This document shows positions 11,779-23,749 of a stretch of 64,000 nt of DNA, one piece after another; position 1 is the stretch's first letter; every line of letters begins with the position of its first letter. The DNA comes from Chamaecyparis obtusa (Eukaryota; Streptophyta; Pinopsida; Cupressales; Cupressaceae). The position numbers and the translations under genes are program-made. The stretch is taken from assembly GCA_027943335.1 (NCBI GenBank), contig BSBK01007037.1, positions 1,018,001 through 1,082,000 on the forward strand, read 5' to 3'. Under the pieces are notes generated by a model. It did not search any database, was not told the origin of the DNA, and worked only from the letters and a program-made list of their open reading frames with translations.

Positions 11779-12104
11779 GCATTTATCCCTCTGTGTAAGT
11801 GATTTGGGGTCATGTTAAGTGCCTTGATTAGGTCTTTTCATGTATTTGGCTTTCTCCCTACTTTCCACTTCTTCTCCGCACTTGATTGATTTCTCCGCAC
11901 TTGATTTAAGGACTTTCCTAATTTTCCCTATTCCATGGCTCTATTTTCTAAGTAGGGTTTAGAAATGAGACCTCCTAGTCCTTCATCACATCAAACAGAG
12001 GATTTTATGTCTGTTCCTGACACTGGGTCCTGTTCAGATATCAATTTCTAAGTTTTTGGCATCTCCTGGAACCTCTGCTGCAAATCCTGACAAAGTTAGG
12101 GTTT

Positions 12105-12187
12105 GAGGTCAAAGTCGACCTTGACCCTGACTAGGTCAACATTGACCTTGACCCTAACCAAGTCAAGTTTGACCTCGACCTTGACCT
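12105..12187. promoter_or_regulatory. W-box-like cluster in U3 of the solo LTR
   Basis: About 80 bp hold five TTGACC and two GGTCAA copies, the core bound by plant WRKY factors, some 200 bp upstream of the TATA box. The binding meaning is family knowledge. The motif cluster itself is visible. Confidence 0.6.
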
Positions 12188-12391
12188 CTTCCCGCTAGGA
12201 TTTCAAATTTCAACTGTCAGCAGTTTGGCTTTCGAGAAAGTTATTTCTCTGCTTCTGGGTTGGCTGTTTCAAGCTCCGAAATGGTAAATCCTTTAATTGT
12301 ATTTAATCAAGGTATATTTTCTAAAGGTGGGGATCTAATTGGGATTTAATTCTTCAAGGTGGCCCATCTAGAGGAGTGTGCCCTAGATCAC

Positions 12392-12398
12392 TATAAAA
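12392..12398 (+). promoter_or_regulatory. TATA box of the solo LTR
   Basis: TATAAAA in the context CACTATAAAAGGAGGCC, identical in the second copy at 62435-62441. It probably sets the U3/R boundary about 30 bp downstream. Confidence 0.7.
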
Positions 12399-13353
12399 GG
12401 AGGCCTTCCTCTCTCATTTTAACATCAAGTTTTCTCAATCAAGTATGTAGAGCTCTCAAGTGCAAGCAAGTCTTCAAGCATTCAAGTGTTCAAGTATTCA
12501 TCCATCAAAGATTTCCATTGTTAGCTATTGAAGGATTCAATCTCTTTGGATCCCCCTTGAAGATTGATCCTTCTCCATTCATTCAAACCTTCTCATATGC
12601 AAAGATCAAATCAAGATTGGTGTTGAAGATCAAAATACCATTGATTGGAGACATCCTACATTCCTTGAAGCATTCTTACTTATGGATTTGAGGATTCTAA
12701 TCCTCTATAAAGACTTCAACATAAGCGAGGTGATTTGTTTCAATTACTTTGTTTATGCACAATATATTTCAATTCAATTTTAAGGTTAATTCCTAAACTG
12801 GGGTTTGACTAAGGCAAACCCCCCATACAACCAAAAACCCCTATTTTCTTATAGGTACAGGTGCAAAATCTCATATCTGAGAATGAATTTAGATACCCTT
12901 TTCAGTAATCTTTCAAGATCTACGAATAGAATTGAAATTAGACTTCAAATAAATAATGTGGTCTTTGACCTTTTAAAAGGTCAAAGTTGACCTGTGTGAA
13001 TTTGGAGAAAAGATTTCTGGGTTTTGTCTGCCTCGACATTTCTAGTCCAGAATAGGTGATGAAATCTTCAGAAAGTTCATACATAAGCTAGAATTCAGCA
13101 TTTTCCAGATTTTCCCTAATTCAAGGTTAGTATTTGCACTTCAATTATTTTAGATTTCAAGCTTAATCCAACTATAGGGAAGTATAGGGTTTCTCTCTCT
13201 CTTTCATATTCTTCATAGATTGATTCGATTGTGTATTAACCCCTTGGTTGATCAAATTGGATCTCTCCTTTGGGAATTTGGATTTAGGAGTGAATCTTAC
13301 ATTTTCCCCACACACTTACACAAATAGAGGTGATTCCAAATTAATTCTATTCA

Positions 13354-14775
13354 ATTACAAAAACCAGATAAGAATGAAAAGTATGAATTCTTGGTGGAAG
13401 AGTTGGTAAAACTAGCATTTAACCTTCCCGAAACCCAAATCATTTCATTACTCAATGGACATAACTCACCTTGGTACGGCCCTATCTATAATTATCTCAA
13501 AGACCAAGTGCTACCTCTAGACCAATCACGAGCCCAAAAATGAAATTTTATCTGACAATCAACACGTTACATAATCCTTTTTGAAACATTGTATCATAAG
13601 GGTCTTGATAGGATGTTACTTAGATGTCTAGAGGAAGAGGATTCTAAGTTATCTCTAAGTGAGGTTCATAAGGGCATTTTTGGGTCGCATTCAAGTGGAT
13701 TAAACCTAGCCAAGAAGATCCTTCATATGGGGTATTTCTGGAAAACCTTTGAGAAAGATGTTTGTCACTTTGTCAAAATATACAGCAAATGTCAATACCA
13801 CAGCGATATGATACATGTGTTGGCCCAAGAATTGCATCCCTTTGTTACACCATGGTCATTCTATCAATGGGGATTTGACTTGATTGGCATAATATATCCA
13901 CCATCTTCCAATGGGCACAAGTATATCATCATCGCTATAGAGTATTTCACTAAGTGGGTGGAAGCAGTTCCTTTGATCACCGCTATAGAGTATTTCACTA
14001 AGTGGGTAGAAGCGGTTCCTTTGATCACTACTATGGGTAAACAGATTTCCATGTTCATACTCAATCACATCATTTGCAAATATGGTATCCCTCATGCCAT
14101 AATCACAGACAATGGAAAGCAATTCAAAAACAAAGATGTGGATGAACTTTGCAGCACATTCCATATTACACATCACTCTTCATCCATTTATTATCCTCAA
14201 GGAAATGGACAAGCCGAAGCTACAAATAAGAACATTTAAAAATCTTGAAGAGATCGGTAAATAAGTCAGGAAGAGAGTGGCATGTGCAAATTAACCCGGC
14301 ATTATGGGCCTATAGAACTAGCATTCAGACACCTACGGGAGCTACACCATTTTCATTAGTCTATGGAGTCAAATTTTTTCTACCATTGGAGGTTGAGATC
14401 CCATCTCTACAAGTATCATTCCAAGGGTTGATAACAGATGAAGACTATAGAGTTGCTAGACTTCAAAAATTAGAGTTGTTAGAAGAACACCAAATGCAAG
14501 CATATGAACACTTGAAAGTCTATCAAAATAGGATCTTAAGAAACTACAATAAGCATATCAAACCCAGAGTCTTTCAAGGAGGAGATTTAGTACTAAGAGA
14601 AAACCCTAAAAATCAAGCCGAAAGAGAAAAGAAAGGGAAAAAGGAGGCTAATTGGCTTGGTCTGTTCATCATTGTTTCTTCATTTGGAATGGGAACTTAT
14701 AAGTTAGCAAATTGTGATGGAGAAGAGCTACAAGAACCTATAAATAGCATTCATCTAAAGAGGTTCTATACATGA
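13354..14775 (+). pseudogene. Element A: integrase (zinc-binding, DDE core, C-terminal part), broken
   Basis: The frame resumes after the solo LTR, stops at about 13540, and reopens at 13589. The zinc-binding region is recognisable (EVHKGIFGSH ... HMGYFWKTF ... KIYSKCQYH), but the first Cys of the usual C-x2-C is replaced by Tyr. The catalytic core shows WGFDLIG (first Asp), ITDNGKQF (second Asp) and PQGNGQAE (Glu). A 48-bp tandem duplication lies inside the core. At about 14235 a frameshift cuts the core from the C-terminal part, which continues from 14245 (ALWAYRTSIQTPTGATPFSLVYG ... IKPRVFQGGDLVLRE ... EPINSIHLKRFYT) to the stop at 14773-14775. Integrase would insert the cDNA into the host chromosome. 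This copy cannot make a full product. Confidence 0.92.
13933..14028. repeat. 48-bp in-frame tandem duplication in the integrase core
   Basis: Units are 13933-13980 and 13981-14028, identical except for two transitions. The duplicated peptide is 16 residues (AIEYFTKWVEAVPLIT). It lies just after the first catalytic Asp and would disturb the RNase-H-like fold. Confidence 0.95.
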
Positions 14776-15010
14776 AGTAGATGAAAGAGTATAAAGAGTA
14801 TCAGATGAGGAGCATCATATTTATTGTACATAGTCAAAAGAGATCTTGAAAATACAAAAAAATTAAAAAGTTGAAAAAGAAAAAATACAAAAAAATTGAA
14901 AAAAGAAAAAGTGCCTTGGTGAAAACCTAGCAATAGGTGCCTTGGTAGCAAAAAAAGAGAAAAAGACCCAAAATTTGAAAACTTGGTAATCAAGCGCCTT
15001 TTGTTCCCTT
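14776..15010 (+). ncRNA. Element A 3' structured region: A-rich tract with two hairpins
   Basis: Directly after the integrase stop come A-rich runs and two copies of the Tat hairpin: 14911-14949 (inner stem CCTA/TAGG, loop GCAA) and 14966-15004 (inner stem CTTG/CAAG, loop GTAAT). Both keep the GAAAAC bulge. The outer stem of the first pairs GCCTTGGTG with TGCCTTGGT using G-U pairs around two U-U mismatches. Elements B and C have the same family at the same place. An RNA role is inferred. Confidence 0.6.
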
Positions 15011-16620
15011 AAGTCATTCCTAATAGCATATGTACATATTGCATTCCCAACATCTCACTTTTAAACCTTCATTGCATCCGTCATTTGTGCATAGTCATAA
15101 TAAAGCCTTTCAATTGCATCATTGCATTGTCTTTTGGCCCTAAGTTTGTCAAACGATCATATGTATCACTTGGGGGCAGAACAGATTGGAAATTTGGTAC
15201 AAATGGAATCAATAAGGCTACATTCAATCACATCAGAGAGAAGAATTATCAAAGCTTCAGAAGAGAGAGATATTTTGTTGAACCTTTGATGGATATCATT
15301 GGTCACACCCAAGTATTTTGATCCCACAACTTGATCCTTGAGCCTTCATTAACTTTATTATTTGGGATTAAAAATTCACAACACTTTAAAGATCGGAATG
15401 CTTGGAAACTCTATTTGAAAATCAGGATACATTGCAAAACACTTGAAGCTTTCTTTTGATAATATTTACTTGAATTGACTTTTTATCACATCTTTTTAGC
15501 TGATAGATGATGTTTCGACTAGATTGGCCATGATAGAGACATGATATTTTTTTGCCTTTGAGTGACTATTTTCAGGAAAATTCATCAACTTATGAGAATT
15601 CGTCTAACGACATGGTCATCAAAGAACCATCAAGGACTATCGCATAAGATGAAGTTTCGACCTTTTCTTATTTACGCAAATGGATAGCTTGGCTATTTAG
15701 ATCTTCCATAGCTTAATACCAAAATCCACTTGCAACATTGAATCCGTTGAAACCGGTATTCATACTCCCATAGTTTGGTCATCCAACTAGTGAGGGTTGT
15801 ACTAGTTTATAAAGAGGTTACCAAATGTGATAAAAAGTGGTATTCATATCATCATGATGTGTTCAGTGATGGTTGTACTAGCTTTCTAGTCCCAAAATGC
15901 TCAATGATGAAAATTTATCTGTATGGCATTTCTTTGCTAAAAGCTAGTGACACTTAGTTGTATTGCATTGCATTATCATGTTAGATTAAGTGCATTTATT
16001 TGTAGTTATTTTTCAAGGACAAGGGGGTATATTAATAAATCTTGGTTGCTCAAAACATTAAAGAAATGAGGGGTTCAATCAAACATCTTATACTTCATTT
16101 CAATCAATAATGTGAGGTTATCTTTTGCATTTATACATAGCATTAATCATTATTCATTACTCATATATCAGAAAAGAAAAAGAAAAAGATTTTTTACTCA
16201 TACATCATTTGCATACATTTAAGGATAGACTTTCATACATTCAAAAATAAAAAACATAGGGGCATTAATATCCATATTTCAAAAAAACACTTTGCATCCA
16301 TACATTGAAAAATAGAAAAACATATCAAAATTCATAGACATCATTACATTCATCTATCTATATCATAAATGAGATACACTACATCCATAGCATAATCAAA
16401 GTAAAGGCATCATAAAACATCATATAGTTGCATATAAAGATAATCTCATAATAAACACATCACAAGAATCAAGGAAAGTATATCATCATATAAAGTGTTC
16501 TTAAACATCAATGATCTAGTACATCAAATATCATCAACAAAGTGATACATCAAATGTTATGATCAATAAACATCAATAACATGATACATAGACATCAACA
16601 AGGAACAACTCTGTCATCAA
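15011..16620. other. Element A 3' noncoding region
   Basis: No frame with a recognisable domain. From about 16100 to 16620 the sequence is dominated by short words such as ACATCA and CATACATT, a loosely repetitive tract. Element C has similar low-complexity sequence at 41740-42060, before its antisense gene. Confidence 0.5.
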
Positions 16621-16624
16621 ATCA

Positions 16625-18421
16625 TCAGGATCCCATAGCAGCACCCGATCCATCTCCAACACCTAACCCATCTGGACCCCTAACATCTTGTCTATCCTAT
16701 GAAGGAGGAGCCTAAGAAGTGCTAGCCATACTGGGCCTCTAAGTCACATAGGTCATAAACTATTGCATTAACATAGCCACCTGGTCTAGTCTGCCAATAA
16801 TAGTAGATACATCTATCCTCAATGATTGAACATCTCATGAAAGAGTGTCAATATTAGGAGCACCCTGAGATGATTGGCCCATATCCTGTGATCTAGGAAC
16901 CTGTAGAGGCACCTAATGTGCCAAAATTTGATCCTGTTGTACCTGATCCTGATCCTATTGTGCTAAGGCAACCCACTATAACTGAACCAAAGGATCCAAA
17001 CCACCAAGAATCTGTCTAGCCACATCTACATGAGCCTATCTCTAAGCCCTCTACTATCTCTATCATCTCTAATGTCTATCACCTACTACTATTCTAGGAC
17101 GTACAATCTCAGCCCCATGATCATCCCTAGCCCTAGCCTAGACATGTCCACCTCTCACTCATGGTCCATCTCATCCTTGACCCTTGACCTAAGTAGCTCT
17201 CTATCCTCACTGACCTCATTGTCTCCAACGTCTCCTCCTGCCACCACCCCCATCCTCATCATCATCACCTCCATCATCCTCGGATCTCTCATCATGTCCT
17301 AGGATAGGCTCTGCTGGATCTATAAATCTAAGGAATCTGTTATGATCCCATCAGTCTCGATACTCATGATACATAACAGCATCAGCAACACCCCCAAGAA
17401 AATACCATCTGCAATATGCCAAATGAGCAATCTGGTCACATGCAAACTAAAAATCTATCTGAGCACCCCATAAGGATATCTTTTCTTGGACTCTAGCATA
17501 TAACATTTTACCCTATGGCATATCTTGTACTTTGTCATACTTCCTAGAAACTTGGCTAAAGCAAAAATGCTCGATCACTATAGTAGCTTTGTTGATCATT
17601 CACCGAGGAGCAAACATATATGGGAGCTCGTCATCATCCTCCCTCCATCGCTCGCAACCTATATATGGATGCCACTAAACCTGATCAAGATCATCAATCT
17701 GACGGCACCAATACTCAAGTTTTCCCAGATGATGCTAGAAAACCATGCCACCATATAGAAAAGCATAAGGGAAACCACGCTACCGAATCCTATTTGATAC
17801 TGGCCTAGTAATGGGAAGATGCTCCCATACCCATAACTACAAGATCATAGTGCTTGCTGATAAAGAAGCACTCTCTCTATATACAACCTCATGTAGGTCA
17901 TGATAAAGATGAGCAAGCACACATGAGCCCCAATGAAACCGTTGAGGCTATGCAAGAAATTTCTTGAGTATCCTGCCCCATCCAACTGAGAAGCCATGAC
18001 CTCACCGGTTGGGAAGTAGTAATCCACCAATAAGAGCACCTAATACTGCTAGCAATGTGGGAAATGAAGCAAACTATGCCCACGTGATAGTCTCATCATC
18101 AATAATGTTGTCTCCAAATACTCATCTGCAGACTGTACTATCATACACAGAGTCATAATATACCATCTCTCCACGATAAGGAATACACAATAATCGATAC
18201 ATGTCCTCTGGCGTGATCGTCATCTCTCCAAATGGTAGATGGAAGATATTGTGGTCAGATTGCCATCTCTCTGCCACTGCAGTAAGAAGGCCATGGTTCA
18301 GTTGGAACCGCGGGATGTCAAGCAGAAAACTAAGACCACACAACTCAATCACCCAAAACTCTGCGGGAGTCAAAGCCTGACCTGACTCAATGACCCATGA
18401 AGTGACGATTCGTATATACAA
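16625..18421 (-). pseudogene. Element A antisense gene: plant mobile domain (PMD) protein, decayed
   Basis: Read on the minus strand from 18421, the product shows the plant mobile domain (aminotransferase-like PMD) start: a GLSFLLDIPRFQLNHGLLTA stretch, then AVAERWQSDHNIFHLPFGEM, then TITPEDMYRLLCIP. After a TGA at 18122-18124 the same frame continues with VLAHLYHDLHEVVYRESAS and WVWEHLPITRP, and later a WREDDDELPY and a LRFIDPAEPI segment. Past about 17290 it becomes Asp/Gly/Arg-rich. The premature stops I could read are TAG or TGA, none TAA. Element C carries a homologous gene in the same place and orientation (42158-43790), including a TAG at the matching position (IL-stop). PMD proteins occur in plant genomes and in transposons. 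Their role here is unknown. Confidence 0.75.
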
Positions 18422-19802
18422 CTTATAGAAATGTGCTTGTTTGGAAAAATCAAGAGAATCATATCAGTTTTCTATATCAGTGAATCATTTTTAGTCAATC
18501 AGTTCTATCAAAATCAAAGTATCAAGCAATCAAACCTAGTACCATTTGTTTGTGTCTCTATGTCTTGAGAACAAATTATCAATCCTACCGATCAGTATCC
18601 TACCTATCAGTTTTTCTATCCTATCAGATTGAAAAATCAAATTCATTGGTACCATTATCTTGATATCCTAATCAATTGTTTGGTTAAACTATAATAGACC
18701 TCGCTATCTGGGAAATCAATCAGTTAGTTAGAGAAATCAAATTTTTATCAGAAAATCAAGTTGGAAATTTGAAAAATTTTCAAAATCCTGCAGGCGTCAT
18801 TTCCCTATTACCACGCGGCATTTTACCTTACGTGGTGCATAAAAGCTATTACGCATTGCTTTATCCTTACTACGTGTAACTTAACATTTCACACATCACT
18901 TTACAATGCTAGGAGGCACTTAATCAAGCCTAGGCGGCATTTTAAAGCTAGGGTTTTATAGGTGTGAAAACATATCTAAAATGGCATGAAAACCCTACTA
19001 CTACACGGAAACATATCAATATTAGGCGAGGCATAAAATTTCCTAGGCAGCACTTTACTAGGCGGAGGCGTGAGTAAAAAGTGCGGATGCGGCATTTAAA
19101 AACTTACGTGGCATTTAAACTATCCTAAGTGGCATTTTGTAAAAACAAAAATACAAGAGCATGAAAAAGTTGCAATAAATGCGGAAAAAGAGCAATAAAT
19201 GCACAAAAGGAGGTTTGAAATGACTCACAGGAGGTCCATAGTCTAGTGGCCTCTGATAGCGACAACCCCTCTCGAACCGATGCTCTCTACTAGGCACAAC
19301 CATTGTGAAAATCAAAGCAGGATTAGAGCAAAAATCTCAATAGTCAAAAGTGAAAATGAATAGTAAATCTAGGTTTTTCAACCCATTTAAGAAAATTTTG
19401 ACCTAATTTAGAGGTGAAATTTTGACTATGACCTTTATTACCTAATGTCAAACTATCAATTCAATCGGGGCAAATTGCTAAATCATGTCATATCATCAAA
19501 TGTTTTTCAGAAATGAAAACATATTGGATTAATCAATCAAATAACATGAAATTTCAAATCAAGCAATCAATATGTTTTATTTCTAAGGGGGCATCAGAGT
19601 ATCAAATTGGCATCAAACATCATGAAATCTGGGGCATCAAAATTTTTGAATTATTATCAGTAGGGCATATCATATTAAATCATATCATATTAGGCAGCAA
19701 TCAATTTCATATCAGTGGCATATCAGTGAATCAGTTAATTAGGACCTAAAAAGCGATCAGGACTTAAAAATTTCTTTGAATCAATGTTCTTCACACATCA
19801 AT
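18422..19802. other. Element A region between antisense gene and PPT, with repeated motifs
   Basis: From 18790 to 19140 a degenerate unit recurs about nine times, e.g. TAGGCGGCATTTTA, CGCGGCATTTTA and ACGTGGCATTTA. On the other strand, which is upstream of the antisense gene, these read AAATGCCGCCTA (a GCC-box core) and TGCCACGT (an ABRE-like core). From 19440 to 19760 the sequence is ATCA-rich. A 66-codon minus frame at 19115-19315 has no domain. Confidence 0.45.
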
Positions 19803-19817
19803 TCAAAGAGGGGCATT
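19803..19817 (+). promoter_or_regulatory. Polypurine tract of element A
   Basis: CAAAGAGGGGCATT lies directly before TGTAGACACTC, the LTR start. It matches the PPTs of B and C (AAAGAGGGGCAAA) apart from its end. It would prime plus-strand DNA synthesis. Confidence 0.8.
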
Positions 19818-20421
19818 TGTAGACACTCAAAAATGGACAAGTGCTTTAAAATCAATAAAATGGCTCAAAATCATCAAAATGATCAAATCAATTTAAATGG
19901 ACATTTATTAAATCAAATTGAAAAAAATCATTAAATCAAAGGAAAAATCAAATGAGGACATTAAATAATTAAAATCAAATCTTAAAGGGGTGAAAAACAC
20001 TATATAATTGATTTTAATCAATTAATTGTATAGTTGTTTAATCAAAAATCAAATTGAACCTATTCCATTACATGGCTAATTTAATTAATTGATAGAATTT
20101 AATTAATCTTAATATCTTTCAACAACAAATTGAGGAACCATTGAAAATTGAGAACACAAAGCACATGGATCACTCAAAAGAATTGAATCTCAATCACAAT
20201 CACACATTCCAAGCTTTTAATCTCATCCACTCAATTTTGTCCTTTTGTCCAAAGCTTTGAGACAAACATTTAAATTGTCCCCCCATTAAAAAACATTGCA
20301 AAGTTTTTGACTTAACCAAAGGTAAATCATGGTTAATTCACTCTACCCCCTACCCTTGGGAATTTACTATAAATGAGAGGCATTTTGAGAGCAATAATCA
20401 TCTTAGAATTCATTTGCAAAG
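19818..20421 (+). mobile_element. Element A 3' LTR, first part (split by element B)
   Basis: It begins TGTAGACACTCAAAAATGG, resembling the B and C LTR starts (TGTAATCACCCAAAAATGG and TGTAATACCCCAAAATTGG). A TATA-like ACTATAAATGAG lies at about 20368. The LTR is interrupted at 20421 by element B and resumes after the CAAAG duplication at 29701. Combined length is about 900 bp, similar to B and C. The matching 5' LTR is not in the window. Confidence 0.7.
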
Positions 20422-21338
20422 TGTAATCACCCAAAAATGGTCATCTAGACTATTAACCCCTTGCTAGCATTATTTGCTAAAATCATCAATTGCTTATTCT
20501 TGATCAAATCCTAATTTTATCATTTATTCGATTATTTTCTATGGGCTAACCATCTTATCCTAAGTCTTTATTTAATTAAAAGGAATTCCCTCCCCTTTTA
20601 TTAAATAAAAAGTCCCCACTTTTCCTCTTATCCTAAGTTGCACAAATAAAGCATTATTCCTATTTTATAAAAATGAGAAAAGCCACTTTTTGTCTCATAT
20701 GGACACAAAAGTCAACTCTTATTTTCCCATGGGAGGATACTTGTGCACATGGATTTCTCCTCTTTCAAGCTCCACCCTTGATTAAATCTTTTTCCTCTTA
20801 ATCTACATGGTCCATTCCTTTTCAATTCCTATAAAAGGAGAGCTCTCTCCTCATTTTAGGACCCCAACTTTTTATGCTAATCTTATGCTGCAGGATTTCT
20901 TGGAGACTTTGGAGCTTTTTTTGAGATCTTATTGCATTTAGCCTTCATTTCTTGCATTCTTATCTTAGCTTCATGTTTATGCTTTCTTAGCTTAGTTTCT
21001 TTTCATGCTCTAGTTTACTTCACATAGCTTAATTAGTAAGGATTTGTAATACTTCTATCTTTCCTTTCATAGCTTAGCTTGCATCTCCATTTCTAACATA
21101 GTTGCATTGCATTCTCATCTTGATTCTTGAGGATATTGGCATTCTTGCCCTTGTCTCATTGAATCTCCCATTGCATGGTTTACTAGCAAGGTTATTGGCT
21201 TAATAGCTCTAGCTGAGAGCACTCTTAAAACCCTTGCACTCCATGCCTAGGGAGCTCTAGGTAGCCTTCCCAAGGCTTCCCATTCATGGATTCTCTTAGA
21301 AGTAATGGCTTAGAGAAGTGCACATTCTAGTGTGTATA
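20422..21338 (+). repeat. Element B 5' LTR
   Basis: Starts TGTAATCACCCAAAAATGG and ends GTGTGTATA, where the partner LTR ends GTGTGTACA: a C-to-T change at the terminal CA. It contains a TATA box at 20830-20836 (CCTATAAAAGGAG). Confidence 0.93.
20830..20836 (+). promoter_or_regulatory. TATA box of element B 5' LTR
   Basis: TATAAAA followed by GGAGAGCTCTC. In the 3' LTR the same place reads CTAGAAAAGG, so the box is lost there. The context resembles the solo-LTR family's CTATAAAAGGAGG. Confidence 0.65.
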
Positions 21339-21342
21339 TTTT

Positions 21343-21360
21343 TGGCACCCACCGTGGGGC
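21343..21360 (+). promoter_or_regulatory. Primer-binding site of element B
   Basis: TGGCACCCACCGTGGGGC, four bases after the 5' LTR. Element C has TGGCGCCCACCGTGGGGC at the same place, so B carries one change. The tRNA it pairs with cannot be named safely from this window. Confidence 0.8.
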
Positions 21361-23749
21361 AAGACAGCTCTGTTTCTCCTTCTTTTCTTGCATTTCCGCT
21401 GTAGGTTTCAGCTATTTTTATTTTTTGTGATTTCCGTACACTTTCTGTACTTCTATGCATCACTGTTACAGAATCTCGCGTAAGGTTTCTCATTGTATCA
21501 CATGAAGATTTGTTGTTTTTAGCACTTCTGTGGGTGACAAAGGTGTTTTATCATGCGGGCCTATGTACTTTCTCGTGTGAGCCCTTGTACTTTCTCATGC
21601 AAGCCTTTGGACATTCTCACGTGGGCTTGTGCTTTCTTGCGCATGGTTTGGTACTTTCTCGCGCGGCCCTGAGTACTATCTCGCACAAAATTTTGTGACA
21701 GACAAAGACCAAAATTCTAGATTTGTCAGTTTTTCTTGCTGTTTTCAGTTTTCCTACTTTTTTTTAAATTTTGGCATTTTCAAAATCCGTGCCACTACAA
21801 AAAACTGGCACCCATTTTTGAGAAATTTTTGCATATGGTAATGAAAATTGAAGTGTGATATATCGTTGGAAAGTTCTTTCTGAGCCTGATCCAACCGTGC
21901 TAGTTTCATTTTCAAATTTTGTCATTTGATTAGCTATTTTACTTGCAAATTATCTAATTTTTGATGTGCTAACCATTGTGGAGCTAACAAGTTGTGCTTG
22001 TAGGTGCTCTCATTGCTTGAAATATTTTCTTAAAAGAATGCATGTCAAAGCTCCAAATGCACAAGGCCTACTAATTATGTTTTGCAAGGCTGCCCAATGC
22101 CTAAAAACAAACAAGTGCTTGTTTATTACTTTTCTTTTAAGTGCAGCATATACTAGTTGCTTTATTTCTTAGGCACTTAATATCTTGTTGTAGGAGTCTT
22201 TTGGTGGTAGGAGAGTATACTCTTCACCCTTGTGGTGAACCAGAAATCTTGACCCACTTCTAGATTTTGAAAGCAAGAGGGTAATTAAACTTTGCTTGGT
22301 GTGTTTGGGAGAGATTTTTGAGCTAGGAGAGTATGCTCTTCACCCTTGAGGTGAAATAGAAATCTTGAAACTCAAAGGTTGATCCACTCTTTGTTTAGTT
22401 CTAGAATCCTTAGCAGGCCTACTCTTGAGCAATCAAGAGGAACGACCCAAGTGGGGACAAGCTAAAAACAAGCTATTCTGACCCATTATAAACCTAAGGC
22501 TATCAAGGACACCAAACCTTGGTAGACGTAGTACTTGTCTTCACTTAATGTGAGTACTTGTGGGATTGTGACCATGAGGAAAATGTTGAGCAAGAATGCT
22601 TAAGGTACTCTTGTGGCCACGAGGTCCATTACTTGCCGTAAGGTAAGGAGTCCCTCTGGGGAGCAAGAAGAGTATTACGAACGGAAGCCCTTACTAAGAA
22701 CCATAGATAGAAGCTACCCCATTTTTCCACTTAACATCTTGGTGCAAGGATTGATCCTAGTGGACTAACTCGGATCACCCCAAGACTACTCACCATCTGT
22801 GTCCCTTTGGTTGTGTCATTGGCACTTCCACAACAAAGCCAACATCCATTGTGGGCAACCACTTTGTGTGAGATGATGGGACATCAAGTGTGGGCCAAGT
22901 TGTTAAGTATTGAGCCTTTGTCCTTCTAGGCTAGTAAGTTCTTGAAGTGTTCTCGTTGTGATCTACCCGTGTAAATGTTCTCAAACATCAAACATCACAG
23001 TAGTGCTCATCAGATTTTCTATTTTGATATCACAATTGCTTGTCTTGGCAATGTTACTTTCGCCCTTGTGCAAGTGTTTTATGACATGTGTGATCACCTA
23101 CTATTTTCAAACTTGTCTATTTCCTAATATTACTGTGCTTGAAACCAAGAAATTGTACCTTGCAACTTACAACATTGACCAAATTACTTTCAAAATTGAG
23201 TTTTTCATGATCACTGGTCAAGAGTCGCACTGCTTGCCTAGAAACTATCACACAAACTTATTTTTATGTCTCACAGTTGTCTACAATTTGAAGCTTATTC
23301 TTGCCATTCCCAGTCTTCCTTGGGCAGTCCAGGTTGGATCTTAGGTGCCGTGAAATGTTGCTCAATATCCAAATGAACTCAAATGGTATCAAATTGCACA
23401 AAATGACTCTTGGTCACCTTTCTTCCACATCTCCCATGTCTTCCTAGTCTCTCATTCCCATCCTTTCTCTTCTTCCTTCATGCTTCTTCCTCTTCTTCCT
23501 AAATTCTTGATTTCCTTTTGATGCTTTTCCTCTTATTTTCTAGTCTACCTTCTTCTATTCATCAATTCTTTCACTTTCATGCTTGATTTCTCCTCTTCCA
23601 GGACCATGAATTTCAACTATCTTGTTATATAACCTCTCTTGAGAATAGATGATCTTGAACTCATTGCTCAATTCGAAGAGTATTATTCTTCCAATAGTCC
23701 TTCTAGATATTGCATGGATGATAAAATTAAGACAACAATAAAATAAAAG
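21361..23749. other. Element B leader
   Basis: No recognisable coding domain. It contains a tandem block at 21551-21690 and many short frames without family resemblance. Tat elements typically have long untranslated leaders, some with introns. I see no clear splice pair. Confidence 0.5.
21551..21690. repeat. Degenerate ~27-bp tandem repeat in element B leader
   Basis: About five units built around GTACTTTCTCGTGTGAGCC, with variants such as TTCTCATGCAAGCC, TCTCACGTGGGC and TCTCGCGCGGCC. It is GC-richer than its surroundings. Confidence 0.6.

Larger units (their letters stand above)
11742..13353 (+). mobile_element. Solo LTR (1612 bp) inserted in element A pol, duplication ATTAC
   Basis: It starts TGTATCATCTT and ends TTCTATTCA, giving TG...CA ends. 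ATTAC occurs directly before (11737-11741) and after (13354-13358). Removing the insert and one ATTAC rejoins element A's reading frame, which shows the insertion is precise. A second copy of the family lies at 61782-63494. There is no internal domain, so this is a solo LTR left by LTR-LTR recombination. It carries a 30-nt hairpin at its 5' end, a cluster of TTGACC/GGTCAA motifs, a TATA box and a conserved TTCTT..AGGTACAGGTG segment. The family's coding part is not in the window. Confidence 0.9.

Noticed and set aside
12359..12691. Plus-strand frame starting in VAHLEECALDHYKRRPSS, seen in both solo LTRs
   Set aside because: It spans the TATA box and the transcript start region of the LTR and diverges quickly after it. 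Shared peptide text only reflects the conserved LTR promoter.
19115..19315. First exon of the antisense PMD gene of element A
   Set aside because: A weak likeness to text upstream of the PMD start in C and a GTGAGT site suggested it, but C aligns better without an intron, so the likeness is probably chance.
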